In this document: positions 1 through 8,344 of the stretch, piece by piece
How positions within the stretch are numbered: the first letter of the stretch is position 1
Layout: each line of letters opens with the position of its first letter
Origin: Kordiimonadales bacterium
GTDB taxonomy: Bacteria; Pseudomonadota; Alphaproteobacteria; Sphingomonadales; Kordiimonadaceae
Direction: 5' to 3'
Assembly: GCA_002401685.1 (NCBI GenBank)
Contig: NVTU01000001.1
Coordinates: 1-34,120, forward strand
Length of the DNA: 34,120 nucleotides
Notes under the pieces: generated by a model
What the model was told of the DNA's origin: nothing
Database searches by the model: none
Seen by the model: the letters and a program-made list of their open reading frames with translations, nothing else
Position numbers and translations under genes: made by a program

Positions 1-507
1 CTTGGTAATCAAGCCCGAACGAGTAGTTGCCCCCACGAGGGTGAAAGGCGGTAAGTCGATCCGCACAGACCGCGCAGCGGGGCCTTCGCCAATAATCAGA
101 TCAAGCTGAAAATCCTCCATAGCCGGGTAAAGAATTTCCTCTACGGCCGGGTTTAAGCGGTGGATTTCATCAATGAATAGGACGTCGCGTTCCTGCAGGT
201 TGGTTAGCAAAGCCGCCAAGTCACCTGCTTTGGTGATAACTGGGCCCGAAGTCGCGCGGAAGTTCACACCTAGTTCGCGCGAAACAATCTGCGCTAATGT
301 GGTTTTTCCTAGCCCAGGAGGGCCGTAGAACAGCACATGGTCCATTGCTTCACCGCGCTGTCGCGCTGCACTAATAAAGACTTCAAGATTCTCGCGCGCC
401 TGTTTCTGGCCGATAAATTCGTTCAGCGTTTGCGGGCGGAGGCCGTGATCAAGCGTATCGGCACCACTTTCGGTACCGGCAATAATTCTGTCTTCTTCTT
501 CGCTCAC
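1..507 (-). CDS. ruvB: Holliday junction branch-migration helicase RuvB (partial, N-terminal part)
   Basis: RuvB is the AAA+ motor that, loaded on RuvA-bound four-way junctions, pumps DNA during branch migration in recombinational repair. Only the first 169 residues are in the window; the rest lies beyond the left edge. The Walker A loop ([11 protein letters not shown]) and the Walker B box (DEIHRL) are visible, and the conserved N-terminal text around [11 protein letters not shown] is typical of the family. The reading frame opens with GTG at 507-505, which overlaps the ruvA stop codon by four bases (GTGA), so translation is probably coupled. It is the last gene of the yebC-ruvC-ruvA-ruvB operon within this window. 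The assignment is secure; only the C-terminal winged helix cannot be checked. Confidence 0.97.
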   Translation of the reverse strand, partial: MSEEEDRIIAGTESGADTLDHGLRPQTLNEFIGQKQARENLEVFISAARQRGEAMDHVLFYGPPGLGKTTLAQIVSRELGVNFRATSGPVITKAGDLAALLTNLQERDVLFIDEIHRLNPAVEEILYPAMEDFQLDLIIGEGPAARSVRIDLPPFTLVGATTRSGLITK

Positions 508-1130
508 AGGCCGCTACTCATCAGCTTCAGGGCGGCTGGCACAAGAGCAGACACAGTTGGGTCATCACCAAGCTCACCTGCAGCCTTTGCCACAGCGCCG
601 TGCGCTTCAGTGGGCCGGTAGCCGAGGTTAACCAGGGCAGAGATCGCATCTTCAACGGCACCATTACCTGCGGGCGCGCTAGACGCACCCACGGCGGACA
701 ATTCAACACCTTGTGGTTTGAATACCAGCCCCGTCACTTTATCTTTCAGCTCTGTGACAATACGTGTCGCCACTTTGGGGCCAACGCCTTTGGTGCGGGC
801 CACTGCAGTTTTGTCCTGCGCGGCAATGGCGTTTTGTAATTCTTCGGGCTGCAAAGTTGAAAGAATTGCGAGGCCTACTTTTGGCCCTACACCCTGCACG
901 CTTGTAACAAGCCGGAACATATCGCGCTCAACGGCGTCAATGAAAGCAAACAGGGTGAAGGCATCTTCGCGCACCACGGTTTCGATTAGCAGCGATGTTT
1001 CCTCGCCTGGTGCTGGCAATGTAGACAAAGTACGCCGGGAGCCTTGAACCAAATAGCCAACGCCGCCAACATCAATGATCGCCCAGTCTTCGCCGACACT
1101 GTCGACAAGGCCTCTCAGTTTCGCAATCAC
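504..1130 (-). CDS. ruvA: Holliday junction DNA helicase subunit RuvA
   Basis: RuvA binds the Holliday junction as a tetramer and recruits RuvB. The 208-residue length is usual. An OB-fold N-terminal domain (about 1-62, beginning [16 protein letters not shown]) is followed by the tandem helix-hairpin-helix domain carrying [14 protein letters not shown] (about 80-93) and a second [11 protein letters not shown] copy near 115-125, then a flexible linker and the small C-terminal domain III (from about 160) that contacts RuvB. The start overlaps the ruvC stop by four bases (ATGA at 1127-1130) and the stop overlaps the ruvB start, the classic coupled ruvCAB arrangement. Confidence 0.97.
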   Translation of the reverse strand: MIAKLRGLVDSVGEDWAIIDVGGVGYLVQGSRRTLSTLPAPGEETSLLIETVVREDAFTLFAFIDAVERDMFRLVTSVQGVGPKVGLAILSTLQPEELQNAIAAQDKTAVARTKGVGPKVATRIVTELKDKVTGLVFKPQGVELSAVGASSAPAGNGAVEDAISALVNLGYRPTEAHGAVAKAAGELGDDPTVSALVPAALKLMSSGL

Positions 1131-1624
1131 CGCCGTACTCCCCTAATAGTCTGCTCTGTCGCCGCATGATGCGCATGGCAAATAGCAACCGCAAGCGCAT
1201 CCGCGGCGTCCGGTCCGTTTATTTTGATACCCGGCAACAGTATTTGAACCATGGCTTCAACCTGCTCTTTGGCTGCGTGGCCCGCGCCAACAACAGATTT
1301 TTTTACATGGTTAGGTGTATATTCTGCAACGAACAATCCAGCCTGCGACGGCACCAACAGGGCAATGCCGCGCGCTTGGCCAAGCTTCAACGTGCTGGTT
1401 GGGTTTTTGTTGACGAAGGTTTCTTCTACCGCGCAGGTGTGCGGCTGCCATTCCTGTAGCACTTCGGTCAGGCCTGTGTATAATTCCACCAGCCGTTCAG
1501 CCAAAGTTTTTTTACTATCAGATTTCACAACACCGTTGGCCACATGCGACAACCGACTGCCGTGGCTTTCTACAATGCCCCAGCCGGTTTTTTGTAAACC
1601 AGGATCAATCCCCAGCACTCGCAT
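1127..1624 (-). CDS. ruvC: Crossover junction endodeoxyribonuclease RuvC
   Basis: RuvC is the resolvase that makes paired symmetric nicks in Holliday junctions handed over by RuvAB. The protein is 165 residues with an RNase H-like fold. The expected acidic metal ligands are present: Asp in LGIDPG near residue 7, Glu in [10 protein letters not shown] near 67, and the Asp pair in [12 protein letters not shown] near 138-141. It lies 36 bases downstream of yebC and overlaps ruvA by four bases, so it is probably co-transcribed with both. Nothing unusual is seen. Confidence 0.97.
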   Translation of the reverse strand: MRVLGIDPGLQKTGWGIVESHGSRLSHVANGVVKSDSKKTLAERLVELYTGLTEVLQEWQPHTCAVEETFVNKNPTSTLKLGQARGIALLVPSQAGLFVAEYTPNHVKKSVVGAGHAAKEQVEAMVQILLPGIKINGPDAADALAVAICHAHHAATEQTIRGVRR

Positions 1625-1660
1625 TTACGCTTCGCTCCCTCAAGCAGTGACAAATAGCCG

Positions 1661-2413
1661 TTACTCTGCGGCTAATGCTTCCAAAACATCAGCGGGAATG
1701 TCGTAATTCCCAAAAACGGTCTGCACATCATCATCGTCTTCAAGTGTATCGAGTAGGCGCAGCATTTTCTCGGCTCCAGCCAAATCAAGCGGCATTGGAT
1801 CTTTTGGTTTGAAGATAAGCTTCGCGCCAGTTGGCTCTGAACCGAGCGCCTCAGTGAGCGCGGATACAACAGCGTGCAGGTCACCAGCCTCTGTGTAAAT
1901 CACATGGCCGTCGTCATCTGATTCCACATCGTCCGCACCAGCTTCAAGCCCGGCTTCAAACAAAGCGTCTGCCTCAGCGACATCTGCGGGATATTCAATC
2001 TCGCCCACTCGGTCGAACATAAAACCAACGGAACCCGTTTCGCCGAGGTTACCGCCCGCTTTAGCAAAAATCGTGCGCAGGTTAGACCCTGTGCGGTTGC
2101 GGTTATCTGTCAGTGTTTCGACAATCACGCCAACACCGCCCGGACCGTAAGCCTCATAGCGCATTTCTTCGTAATTCTCACTGTCAGTGCCGTCTGCCTT
2201 GGCGATGGCACGCAGGATGTTATCTTTCGGCATGGACTGAGCACGCGCTGTGGCTACAGCGAGGCGCAAACGCGGGTTACTATCCATTTCGGGACCGCCC
2301 ATTTTTGCGGCTACGGTAATTTCCCGGCTGAATTTGGAGAACATTTTAGAGCGTTTTTTGTCCTGCGCACCTTTACGGTACTGGATGTTTTTAAACTTGG
2401 AATGGCCAGCCAT
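1661..2413 (-). CDS. YebC/PmpR family protein
   Basis: A 250-residue member of the YebC/PmpR family. Family members were described as transcriptional regulators, and more recent work implicates them in relieving ribosome stalling at proline-rich stretches; the role here is inferred from the family only. The diagnostic N-terminus [18 protein letters not shown] is intact, followed by the [16 protein letters not shown] segment and the acidic C-terminal region ([17 protein letters not shown]) characteristic of the family. It is the first gene of the yebC-ruvCAB operon, a common neighbourhood. Its promoter should lie in 2414-2600. Confidence 0.95.
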   Translation of the reverse strand: MAGHSKFKNIQYRKGAQDKKRSKMFSKFSREITVAAKMGGPEMDSNPRLRLAVATARAQSMPKDNILRAIAKADGTDSENYEEMRYEAYGPGGVGVIVETLTDNRNRTGSNLRTIFAKAGGNLGETGSVGFMFDRVGEIEYPADVAEADALFEAGLEAGADDVESDDDGHVIYTEAGDLHAVVSALTEALGSEPTGAKLIFKPKDPMPLDLAGAEKMLRLLDTLEDDDDVQTVFGNYDIPADVLEALAAE

Positions 2414-2645
2414 GGTTACCTTTTATCCTTGATCTCGTTGGTCCCTGTACGGGCAGCACAATCAGTTGCGCCCAATTGGCCCCCTTAGTAGCAGATTTGC
2501 AGCCCTTGAACAGGGCAAATATTGGCCTTGAAGCATGCACGGCAACACTTTAGGTTAATGGAAGAAGCGAATTATAGTGCTGCGGAATATTTGGGGCGAT
2601 TTTTAGCGAACAAAGCACGACAGGCAACGGTAAGGAATGACGGAC

Positions 2646-3086
2646 ATGGCGACACTGGTAGGCAGCTGTTATTGCGGCAATATTACGGTGAATGTGACCA
2701 CTGATGTAAAGCCTGCAGAGATGACACCCCGCCTGTGTGACTGCGATTTCTGCACCGCCCACGGTATCGAATGGGTTTCAACACCGAATGCGGCGCTTGA
2801 GATTGAAATTCAAAATGAAGCCGCCATCAATTTGTATTCGCAAGGATCAGAAAGCGCGCGCTTTTGGATATGCCAGCGCTGCGGCGTGGTGCCAGCGGTC
2901 ACCTGCGATATTGAAGGCCACAGAAAAGGCGCCGTCAACAAACGCGCCATGATCGACAGAGACGCGTTCCCAGCGACAGAGCCAGTGAGCCCCAAGAACC
3001 TGCCGCCAGAAGAGAAAAAAGCCCGCTGGGACAATAAATGGATCGACACGGTTACAGTGAAAGACTGTTGGGACGTCGGGCTCTAA
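2646..3086 (+). CDS. GFA (CENP-V/Mss4-fold) family zinc protein, first copy
   Basis: A small zinc protein of the GFA family, named after glutathione-dependent formaldehyde-activating enzyme; most members have no assigned reaction. The three Cys clusters of the family are visible: GSCYCG near residue 7-12, LCDCDFC near 33-39 and ICQRCG near 79-84, which together hold two zinc ions. I place the start at the second ATG (2646, 146 residues) because the AAGGA at 2632-2636 directly abuts the first ATG (2637) but lies nine bases from the second. It stands alone on the plus strand, divergent from yebC. The C-terminal part (KNLPPEEKKARWDNKW) is not in the core domain. A second, distinct GFA gene occurs at 8345-8794. 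Confidence 0.9.
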   Translation: MATLVGSCYCGNITVNVTTDVKPAEMTPRLCDCDFCTAHGIEWVSTPNAALEIEIQNEAAINLYSQGSESARFWICQRCGVVPAVTCDIEGHRKGAVNKRAMIDRDAFPATEPVSPKNLPPEEKKARWDNKWIDTVTVKDCWDVGL

Positions 3087-3272
3087 GAACCCACCATCCT
3101 TCAAACAATATCAATCTAATTGTTCTCAATGCGCATCCTCCGTTCTCATGCACCGTCGAGTGAGGTGGCTATGCGCTTGCAATCTCTACCAGTTCTTTAA
3201 GTTAGCAAGATCAGACACGACAGGTCTGCTTGGCCGCAATAATATGCAGCCCAGTTTGTAGAAAGGTTTAGT

Positions 3273-4166
3273 ATGGACGATAAGCAAAAAAGCCACTTGA
3301 TTGAGCGCATTGAACGGTCAATCCACTATATGATTTCCAGCCTGAACGAGGAAACATCCCCCAGCCTTGAGGAGATCGCTGGCGCGGCTGCGATTTCGAA
3401 ATTCCACTTCCACCGGGTGTACCGCTTAGTGACCGGCGAAACATGCACCGAGACACTGCGCAGATTACGGTTGGCGCAAGGGGCGACCCACTTGCTGCGA
3501 CCAAACGCTACTATCACAGATGCAGCGTTTGAAGCCGGGTACGCAACAAGCCAGGCTTTTGCCAAAGCGCTCAAAACTGCGCTGTCGGTTTCCGCTTCGG
3601 ACCTGAAAGCCGATCCTGAAAAATTAAGCAATGCCATAGGATATCTGGGCACGCCTGCGGCACCAATGGCGGCGGAACCGTCCCCGCTCTTGTCAGTGGA
3701 AGTCGCGTCGCTTGAGCCTTTTGATATTATCGTCAAACGGCATGTGGGGGATCCTGCAACAGAAAACAGTGTTTACGAAGCTTTGTTTGAAGCCATTGGC
3801 GATTTCGAAAATTTGCGCGCTATATTAGGTTTCCCTTATGATGATCCGCGTTTCGAGAAAATCGATGACTGTGTTGTTGATTGCGCGATCGGTACCCTAA
3901 AAGCTCCCGACAGCATACCTACAGGCATGACCCTCAAAGACAGCCCCTCCGGCTTGTTCCTCTCGACAAACTATACCGGCTCGTATGACGAGATGGGGCC
4001 GATTACAGATGCTCTCTACAGTGCCGCGCTTTCAATGCGCTTCATTGAATTAGACGATACGCCGATGTTCATTCACTACCAGGATGACCCGGAAGAGATC
4101 GCTGAAGAAGCCCTGAGAGCCACCGTGTACCTGCCTTTTAAAATGAAAGAAAATCATGAAGTTTAA
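3273..4166 (+). CDS. AraC-family transcriptional regulator with GyrI-like effector domain
   Basis: A one-component regulator of 297 residues. The N-terminal third is a two-helix-turn-helix AraC DNA-binding domain (about 12-115; segments TSPSLEEIAGAAAISKFHFH and ITDAAFEAGYATSQAFAKAL). The remainder (about 140-295) resembles the GyrI-like small-molecule binding domain seen in Rob and SoxS-type relatives that sense hydrophobic or xenobiotic compounds. AAAGG at 3262-3266 sits six bases before the ATG, supporting this start. Its 3' end overlaps the next gene by 11 bases, so the secreted NTF2-like protein downstream is probably its operon partner. The ligand is unknown. Confidence 0.92.
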   Translation: MDDKQKSHLIERIERSIHYMISSLNEETSPSLEEIAGAAAISKFHFHRVYRLVTGETCTETLRRLRLAQGATHLLRPNATITDAAFEAGYATSQAFAKALKTALSVSASDLKADPEKLSNAIGYLGTPAAPMAAEPSPLLSVEVASLEPFDIIVKRHVGDPATENSVYEALFEAIGDFENLRAILGFPYDDPRFEKIDDCVVDCAIGTLKAPDSIPTGMTLKDSPSGLFLSTNYTGSYDEMGPITDALYSAALSMRFIELDDTPMFIHYQDDPEEIAEEALRATVYLPFKMKENHEV

Positions 4167-4617
4167 AACTCAAACGCTAGCGATAATCATGGCCGCTGCA
4201 TTCATTTGGCCTCAGGCAAGCCATGCGGCCAGCCCGCAAACGCCCGAACAAGTTGTGAGGGCCATGTTTGAGGCGTTCAACACGCATGATGTTGATGCTT
4301 TGGTTGCGCTATATTCAGATGATGCCGTCCTCAACGGCCCTGAATACTGCCAACCTAAAACCGGGAAAGCCGCAGTACGCGATGTTTACTCGGCGCTGTT
4401 TCAAACCATCCCGGATGTGCACGATACCATCAAAACCTTGGTCGTTACCGATGATACCGTTGCCCTGGAATTTGTCGCGACAGGCCACATAGAAGACTTC
4501 GCCATTCAGCTACCCATTGCAGCCTTTTTAACAGTGAAAGATGGCCTAATAGTAAGCGACACAGCCTATTTCGATACAGACGCCGAAAGCAATTGCCCCG
4601 CAGCAAAAGCGCAATAA
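4156..4617 (+). CDS. Secreted NTF2/SnoaL-like protein
   Basis: A 153-residue protein with a clear Sec signal peptide (MKFKTQTLAIIMAAAFIW, cleavage probably after SHA near residue 25). The mature part begins with EQVVRAMFEAFNTHDVDALVALYSDDAVL, the usual opening helix and strand of the NTF2/SnoaL-like (DUF4440-type) fold, a cone-shaped binding scaffold used by many enzymes and by binding proteins. There is no assigned activity. It overlaps the AraC/GyrI regulator by 11 bases and is likely translated with it. It is convergent with a second NTF2-like gene at 4680-5084. Confidence 0.85.
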   Translation: MKFKTQTLAIIMAAAFIWPQASHAASPQTPEQVVRAMFEAFNTHDVDALVALYSDDAVLNGPEYCQPKTGKAAVRDVYSALFQTIPDVHDTIKTLVVTDDTVALEFVATGHIEDFAIQLPIAAFLTVKDGLIVSDTAYFDTDAESNCPAAKAQ

Positions 4618-4626
4618 CGAGCCACA

Positions 4627-4660
4627 ACAACAGGAATAGCGCGTTCGCTCTTCCTGTTGT
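4627..4660. terminator. Long hairpin between convergent genes, probable bidirectional terminator
   Basis: The arms ACAACAGGAA (4627-4636) and TTCCTGTTGT (4651-4660) are perfectly complementary. After one mismatch (T4637/C4650) an inner AGCG/CGCT pairs around the loop CGTT, giving 14 base pairs. It lies ten bases after the stop of the plus-strand NTF2-like gene and 20 bases before the stop of the minus-strand one. No long T run follows, so termination may be inefficient or the hairpin may act as an mRNA 3' stabiliser. Confidence 0.6.
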
Positions 4661-4679
4661 ACGCTATCTTATTGCCGCA

Positions 4680-5084
4680 TTAGTGCCCCTGAACGAATTC
4701 CATGCGGGTGATTTTGCCGTTTTCGACAGTGTAGATGGCGATGGCTTTGCCCGGGCGCACGTCTTCGCGTTTGCCGGTTGGGGAATAAAGTTCAATGTCG
4801 ATTATCTTGTTGCCTTGCACAATCCGGGTTTCGATAAATACTTCATGGTTCGGATTCTTTTTGAAAAAGTCGCCGTAGCCTTTGCGCAAGCCCTCATGGC
4901 CGCGAAACAGTTCCTTACCCGGGTAGGTATAGGCAACCATGTCTTTTGAAAACGTCGCCACGAACCGCTCTAGATCAGCATCGTTATAGGCATCTAGCTG
5001 CAGCTGCACGATGGCTTCTGGAGACATTTCTTCCGCGGGCTGGGCAAACATCAAAGCAAAGCCCAGCATCACTATATTTATCAT
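4680..5084 (-). CDS. Small secreted NTF2/SnoaL-like protein
   Basis: A 134-residue protein with a short hydrophobic leader (MINIVMLGFALMFAQPA, likely signal peptide cleaved near residue 17). The mature sequence EAIVQLQLDAYNDADLERFVATFSKDMVAYTYPG is typical of NTF2-like steroid-isomerase/SnoaL folds, with RGHEGLRKGYGDFFKKNP following. The function is unknown. It lies 64 bases downstream of the 106-residue unknown gene and may be the last gene of the GNAT-Kelch-unknown transcript. Confidence 0.82.
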   Translation of the reverse strand: MINIVMLGFALMFAQPAEEMSPEAIVQLQLDAYNDADLERFVATFSKDMVAYTYPGKELFRGHEGLRKGYGDFFKKNPNHEVFIETRIVQGNKIIDIELYSPTGKREDVRPGKAIAIYTVENGKITRMEFVQGH

Positions 5085-5148
5085 CAGATAATCTCCCAGT
5101 ATTTTAATTAGATCATGTCACCTCAAAGGCCGTACCGACTTCCGGGTA

Positions 5149-5469
5149 TTACTTTTCGTCAGCCAGCACACCTGCAGGCCGTCCGTACTCATCAACGCCG
5201 ATACCGCCCATCATCTCCAGCGTCAGGGCCGCCTGGCCGCCGTGCTTTTTGCCAGTTTTCACCGCATCGCTTAGCGCTTCAAAATCGGCAGGGGCCATAT
5301 AGTTTTGGTAAAACAGGTAAGCAACCTTCGGCGAGATTTCCACCTCAGCCATAACGGCATCAAGCTGGTCTTGGCTGTAGAATTCCTGCTCACCGCATTT
5401 TTGTGCAAGCAATTCAACGAAGGCCTCATGTTTGACGTCCGCTTTGCTTTTAAAAAACTTACTTATCAC
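5149..5469 (-). CDS. Hypothetical protein, translationally coupled to the Kelch gene
   Basis: A 106-residue, soluble-looking, mostly helical protein with no signal peptide, which I do not recognise. The N-terminal part is charged (MISKFFKSKADVKHEAF); the middle holds SPKVAYLFYQNYMAPADFEALSDAV, and the C-terminus is glycine-rich (GGIGVDEYGRPAG). The start is GTG at 5469-5467, which overlaps the Kelch gene end by 11 bases; AGGAG just upstream is a strong ribosome binding site, so this start is well supported. Because it is cytoplasmic while its neighbour is exported, a direct partnership is uncertain. Confidence 0.75.
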   Translation of the reverse strand: MISKFFKSKADVKHEAFVELLAQKCGEQEFYSQDQLDAVMAEVEISPKVAYLFYQNYMAPADFEALSDAVKTGKKHGGQAALTLEMMGGIGVDEYGRPAGVLADEK

Positions 5470-6523
5470 ATGCTGCTCCTGTCACTGTTCCGAGTACTAT
5501 AGCTTGTGTTTCCTGGCCTGCTGTCAACCCGCCAACGGTAATCCAGTCGCCGTGCCATTTGAGCAAACCCCTATGGTCCATGCTTGCTGTGGGTTTGTCG
5601 GCGTAGGCCACCCAACTGTCTTTACTGAAATCCCAACCAAAAACATGGGGTTTGGGCTCAGACGGCTCACCGTTATAGCCGATGCCGTTATAATTGTAGG
5701 CATTCGGGGTGCCGCCAACAAATAGCACACGGTTGCCCATACTGTCGCCCGCGCCGCCCATGCGGTAATGGCCACGGCCTGGCAGTTGCGGCAAGCGGCG
5801 GTATGCTATTTTAGCGGGGTCTTCAGGGTCGATCGTGCCCATCCACCCTTCGTTCACCGTATCAAACTTGCGCCTGCCTTCTGCGTCTTTCCCCACAATC
5901 GCGACGCCGTCTGCAATGATGAATTGATTGCCGACAATGCCGCCCGCATGGCCAAACACAGGGCTGCCGGGATAGTCCGCCGCTTTAAACCAAACATCCT
6001 TTTCCGTGTCATATACCTGCACATCGCGGATATTGCCGGTATTGTGCCAGCCCGATACCAAATAGATATAGCGGTCTTTATAAACAAAGCTGACGGCATC
6101 ATCGGTTGGAACCGGCATGTCGGCGATACGGCTATAGGTCTTACTAACGGAATCAAAGGCGAAGTTTTCAGGCGCAGACACTTCGCTGCCGTCCTCTGCC
6201 ACTGTATAGCCACCAAAATAATAGACTTTGCCGCCAACCGCTTCCGCCGTTGCGGCCAAGCGGCCTTCAGCCACCGGCACATCAGGCAGCTGCACCCACG
6301 CCGTCTCGCCTTCGGTGAACATATAAGCGGCCCGCGACGTGTCGGCCCATGTCTTGCCAGCCTTCAATCCGGTAAAACTAAACAGCGTGCGCTTCCCGGC
6401 CACATCCAATGCTGCCACGGCATTATTTGAATGCGCCACCGGCAAAGGCGCCGGGCATGTTTCGGCATGACCTTGCGCAGAAAGCCCGATCACCAATGCA
6501 GCCGCTAAAAAAACACGTGCCAT
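5459..6523 (-). CDS. Secreted Kelch-repeat beta-propeller protein
   Basis: A 354-residue exported protein with a Sec signal peptide (MARVFLAAALVIGLSAQGHA, about 1-20). Repeated Kelch blades are visible: VGGKVYYFGGY (near 93), YKDRYIYLVSGW (near 148), GNRVLFVGGTPN (near 268) and GDWITVGGL near the end, each with the glycine pair followed after a spacer by a tyrosine/tryptophan segment such as VQVYDTEKDVWFKAADYPG. Six-bladed proteins of this size include the sialic-acid mutarotase NanM, but I see no sialic-acid genes nearby, so the substrate is open. It lies ten bases after the GNAT gene and overlaps the next gene. Confidence 0.87.
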   Translation of the reverse strand: MARVFLAAALVIGLSAQGHAETCPAPLPVAHSNNAVAALDVAGKRTLFSFTGLKAGKTWADTSRAAYMFTEGETAWVQLPDVPVAEGRLAATAEAVGGKVYYFGGYTVAEDGSEVSAPENFAFDSVSKTYSRIADMPVPTDDAVSFVYKDRYIYLVSGWHNTGNIRDVQVYDTEKDVWFKAADYPGSPVFGHAGGIVGNQFIIADGVAIVGKDAEGRRKFDTVNEGWMGTIDPEDPAKIAYRRLPQLPGRGHYRMGGAGDSMGNRVLFVGGTPNAYNYNGIGYNGEPSEPKPHVFGWDFSKDSWVAYADKPTASMDHRGLLKWHGDWITVGGLTAGQETQAIVLGTVTGAACDK

Positions 6524-6533
6524 TTTGACCCCC

Positions 6534-7022
6534 CTATAAATCCAGTGTGAAAATCACCATGTCGCGGCACTGAATGCCGTTCTCGAATATGGGCTCATCG
6601 TAATTCAGCGTGAAGAAATTCTTGGCTATGCGCGCCATGCGGAAGCCAGCTTTTTGGTAGAATGCCAGTTGGCCAATGCTTGAGTTGCCGGTGCCCACTT
6701 CCATATGCTTTGCGCCGAGGTCGCGCGCGGCTGCTATCGAGGCACCGAGCAGTGCCTTGCCAACACCTTTGCCCTGCCATTCTGCGGAGACTGCGATATT
6801 CTTCAGTTCCCAACTGTCCTCGCCCAGCGGGTACAGCACAAAAACACCGACAATAACGCTTTCCCACACGGCACTATAGAGCCTGCCCTCTTCCAGATAC
6901 TCTTCGATCATCTTTTGGGATGGGTCTGCAAGCAGCAACAGATCCCACAAATGGGTGGCATCATCCTCTGCTTCGATATCAAGCTCAATCTCGGATAAAT
7001 TCGCTATGGTAACTTCCTTCAA
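6534..7022 (-). CDS. GNAT-family N-acetyltransferase, YvbK-like
   Basis: A 162-residue acetyl-CoA-dependent N-acetyltransferase. The acetyl-CoA pyrophosphate loop (VSAEWQGKGVGKALL, about 78-92) is intact, followed by the FYQKAGFR segment that marks the GNAT C-terminal strands. The ending YDEPIFENGIQCRDMV resembles what I remember of the Bacillus YvbK-type group. The acceptor is unknown. The start is a TTG at 7022-7020 without a strong ribosome binding site; no better in-frame start is seen nearby, so the N-terminus is tentative. It begins the minus-strand run GNAT-Kelch-unknown and is divergent from the cupin gene. Confidence 0.88.
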   Translation of the reverse strand: MKEVTIANLSEIELDIEAEDDATHLWDLLLLADPSQKMIEEYLEEGRLYSAVWESVIVGVFVLYPLGEDSWELKNIAVSAEWQGKGVGKALLGASIAAARDLGAKHMEVGTGNSSIGQLAFYQKAGFRMARIAKNFFTLNYDEPIFENGIQCRDMVIFTLDL

Positions 7023-7082
7023 TTCTACAGTCGCCTATCAATTGGCCTTGGCTGCGTGCAGGCTATTCGCTAGGGTCACCGA

Positions 7083-7120
7083 GTTCAAACAGTTTCGGCA
7101 AGTTCAAGTAGTTTCAACAA
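7083..7120 (+). repeat. Imperfect 19-bp tandem direct repeat before the cupin gene
   Basis: Two adjacent 19-base units, GTTCAAACAGTTTCGGCAA (7083-7101) and GTTCAAGTAGTTTCAACAA (7102-7120), agree at 15 of 19 positions. They lie in the divergent region between the GNAT and cupin genes and end eleven bases before the cupin start. A 19-bp period is close to two helical turns, as in paired regulator sites, but the proximity to the start codon means the repeat would lie in the transcribed leader unless transcription begins very close to the gene. Confidence 0.5.
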
Positions 7121-7130
7121 GGATACGGAA

Positions 7131-7532
7131 ATGCGCGCTCTTATTTTGGCTCTTGCGACATGTATGGTTGCCGCCCCCCTGATGGCGGAGGACGGTAAAG
7201 CCACACTTACTGTAACTGAGCTAATCACATCAGACATTGAGGGCGTTGCCAGCCATAGTGCGCTGGTATCAAAAGTCTTCATTCCCAAGGGCACTATATT
7301 TCCGCGCCATACGCATCCAACCGAAGAGTTCCTGACAGTGCTGTCGGGCGAGGTTGTCCTGAAAATTGACGGCCAGCCGGACCAGACCCTGAAGGCAGGA
7401 GCCGCTGTTGTCATTCCAGCGAAATATGTACACTCAGCCGTGACGCCGACACACGATACCGAAGTAATGGTTTTTCGTGTTCATCCCAAGGGCCAGCCCG
7501 TGGCGACGCCAGACACAACTGAAAAGGATTAA
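7131..7532 (+). CDS. Secreted cupin-domain protein
   Basis: A 133-residue protein with a signal peptide (MRALILALATCMVAAPLMA, cleavage near residue 19) and a single conserved beta-barrel cupin domain. The metal-binding cupin motif 1 is complete: PRHTHPTEEFLTVLSGE supplies two His and one Glu. Motif 2 supplies a further His in VIPAKYVHSA. Such small periplasmic cupins bind a divalent metal and may be dioxygenases, isomerases or sensors. It is followed after only three bases by the SDR gene, so the two probably form one operon. The substrate is unknown. Confidence 0.88.
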   Translation: MRALILALATCMVAAPLMAEDGKATLTVTELITSDIEGVASHSALVSKVFIPKGTIFPRHTHPTEEFLTVLSGEVVLKIDGQPDQTLKAGAAVVIPAKYVHSAVTPTHDTEVMVFRVHPKGQPVATPDTTEKD

Positions 7533-7535
7533 CCT

Positions 7536-8309
7536 GTGATCAGCTTTAACGGCGAGACCATTTTAGTAACCGGCGCGTCGCGCGGTATTGGCGCGGCGGC
7601 GGCTCGCATTCTATTAGCAGCAGGCGCAAATGTGGTTGGCACCTACGCTAACAGCGCAGGAAAACTCGCAACATTGCAAGAGCAATACGGCGTAGACAGA
7701 CTACATATTGTGCAGTCAGACCTCGGCAAATCTGCGGCGGGTTTTCGGCTATTTGAGGCAGCGCTGGAATTCAAAGGCCGCATCGATGGGCTGGTGAACA
7801 ACGCAGGCGTTATGCCCTCCACCCCGCACACTGCCGACGAAGATGTATGGCTGCGGGACTGGGCGCAGGTAATGGCCGTTAACGTGCAAGCGGTGGCAGA
7901 CCTGTGCAAGGCAGCGATCAATCATTTTGAAGACCGTGCTGGGGGAACAACAAAAGGCAATGGCCGCATTGTTACAATTGCGAGCCGCGCGGCCTTTCGC
8001 GGCGACAGCCCAGACGCCATGCATTATGCGGCCAGTAAAGGGGCCCTAGTGGCGATGATGCGTACCATCGCGCGCGGGTTTGCTGGCAAAGGCATTTATG
8101 CCTACTTAATCGCGCCTGGCTGGGTGAAAACTGATATGGCCGCGGTAGCGTACGAGCCCGGAAACGAGCATATGCTGAAGGAAATTCCCATTGGAGATGC
8201 CGCCCCGCCGGAGCAGATCGGCAATATGATCGCCTTCCTACTATCCGGCTTGGCTGACCATGCCACCGGAGGCACGTTTGATATCAACGGCGCGAGCTAC
8301 GTTCGGTAA
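7536..8309 (+). CDS. Short-chain dehydrogenase/reductase (SDR)
   Basis: A 257-residue classical SDR. The Rossmann dinucleotide loop TGASRGIGAA (about 12-21), the NNAG motif (about 88-91), the catalytic Ser in the IASRAAF strand region and the catalytic YAASK (Tyr-x3-Lys, about 168-172) are all present, followed by PGWVKTDM. It catalyses NAD(P)H-dependent reduction or oxidation of an unidentified alcohol/carbonyl pair. The start is GTG at 7536, with AGGA at 7525-7528 seven bases upstream. It is three bases from the cupin gene. Because the cupin is exported and the SDR is cytoplasmic, they may act on the same compound in different compartments. Confidence 0.92.
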   Translation: MISFNGETILVTGASRGIGAAAARILLAAGANVVGTYANSAGKLATLQEQYGVDRLHIVQSDLGKSAAGFRLFEAALEFKGRIDGLVNNAGVMPSTPHTADEDVWLRDWAQVMAVNVQAVADLCKAAINHFEDRAGGTTKGNGRIVTIASRAAFRGDSPDAMHYAASKGALVAMMRTIARGFAGKGIYAYLIAPGWVKTDMAAVAYEPGNEHMLKEIPIGDAAPPEQIGNMIAFLLSGLADHATGGTFDINGASYVR

Positions 8310-8344
8310 AACGCAGCCGCGCGGTCAATGTTACTTTTAACAGC

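Noticed and set aside
3124-3201. A 23-codon open frame before the AraC gene (ATG at 3129)
   Set aside because: It lacks a convincing ribosome binding site and its composition is not protein-like.
5459-6523. N-acetylneuraminate epimerase (NanM)
   Set aside because: The blade count and length fit, but no sialic-acid uptake or catabolic genes are near, and blade residues alone do not fix the substrate.
7083-7120. CRISPR-like repeats
   Set aside because: Only two imperfect adjacent copies with no spacers, so not an array.
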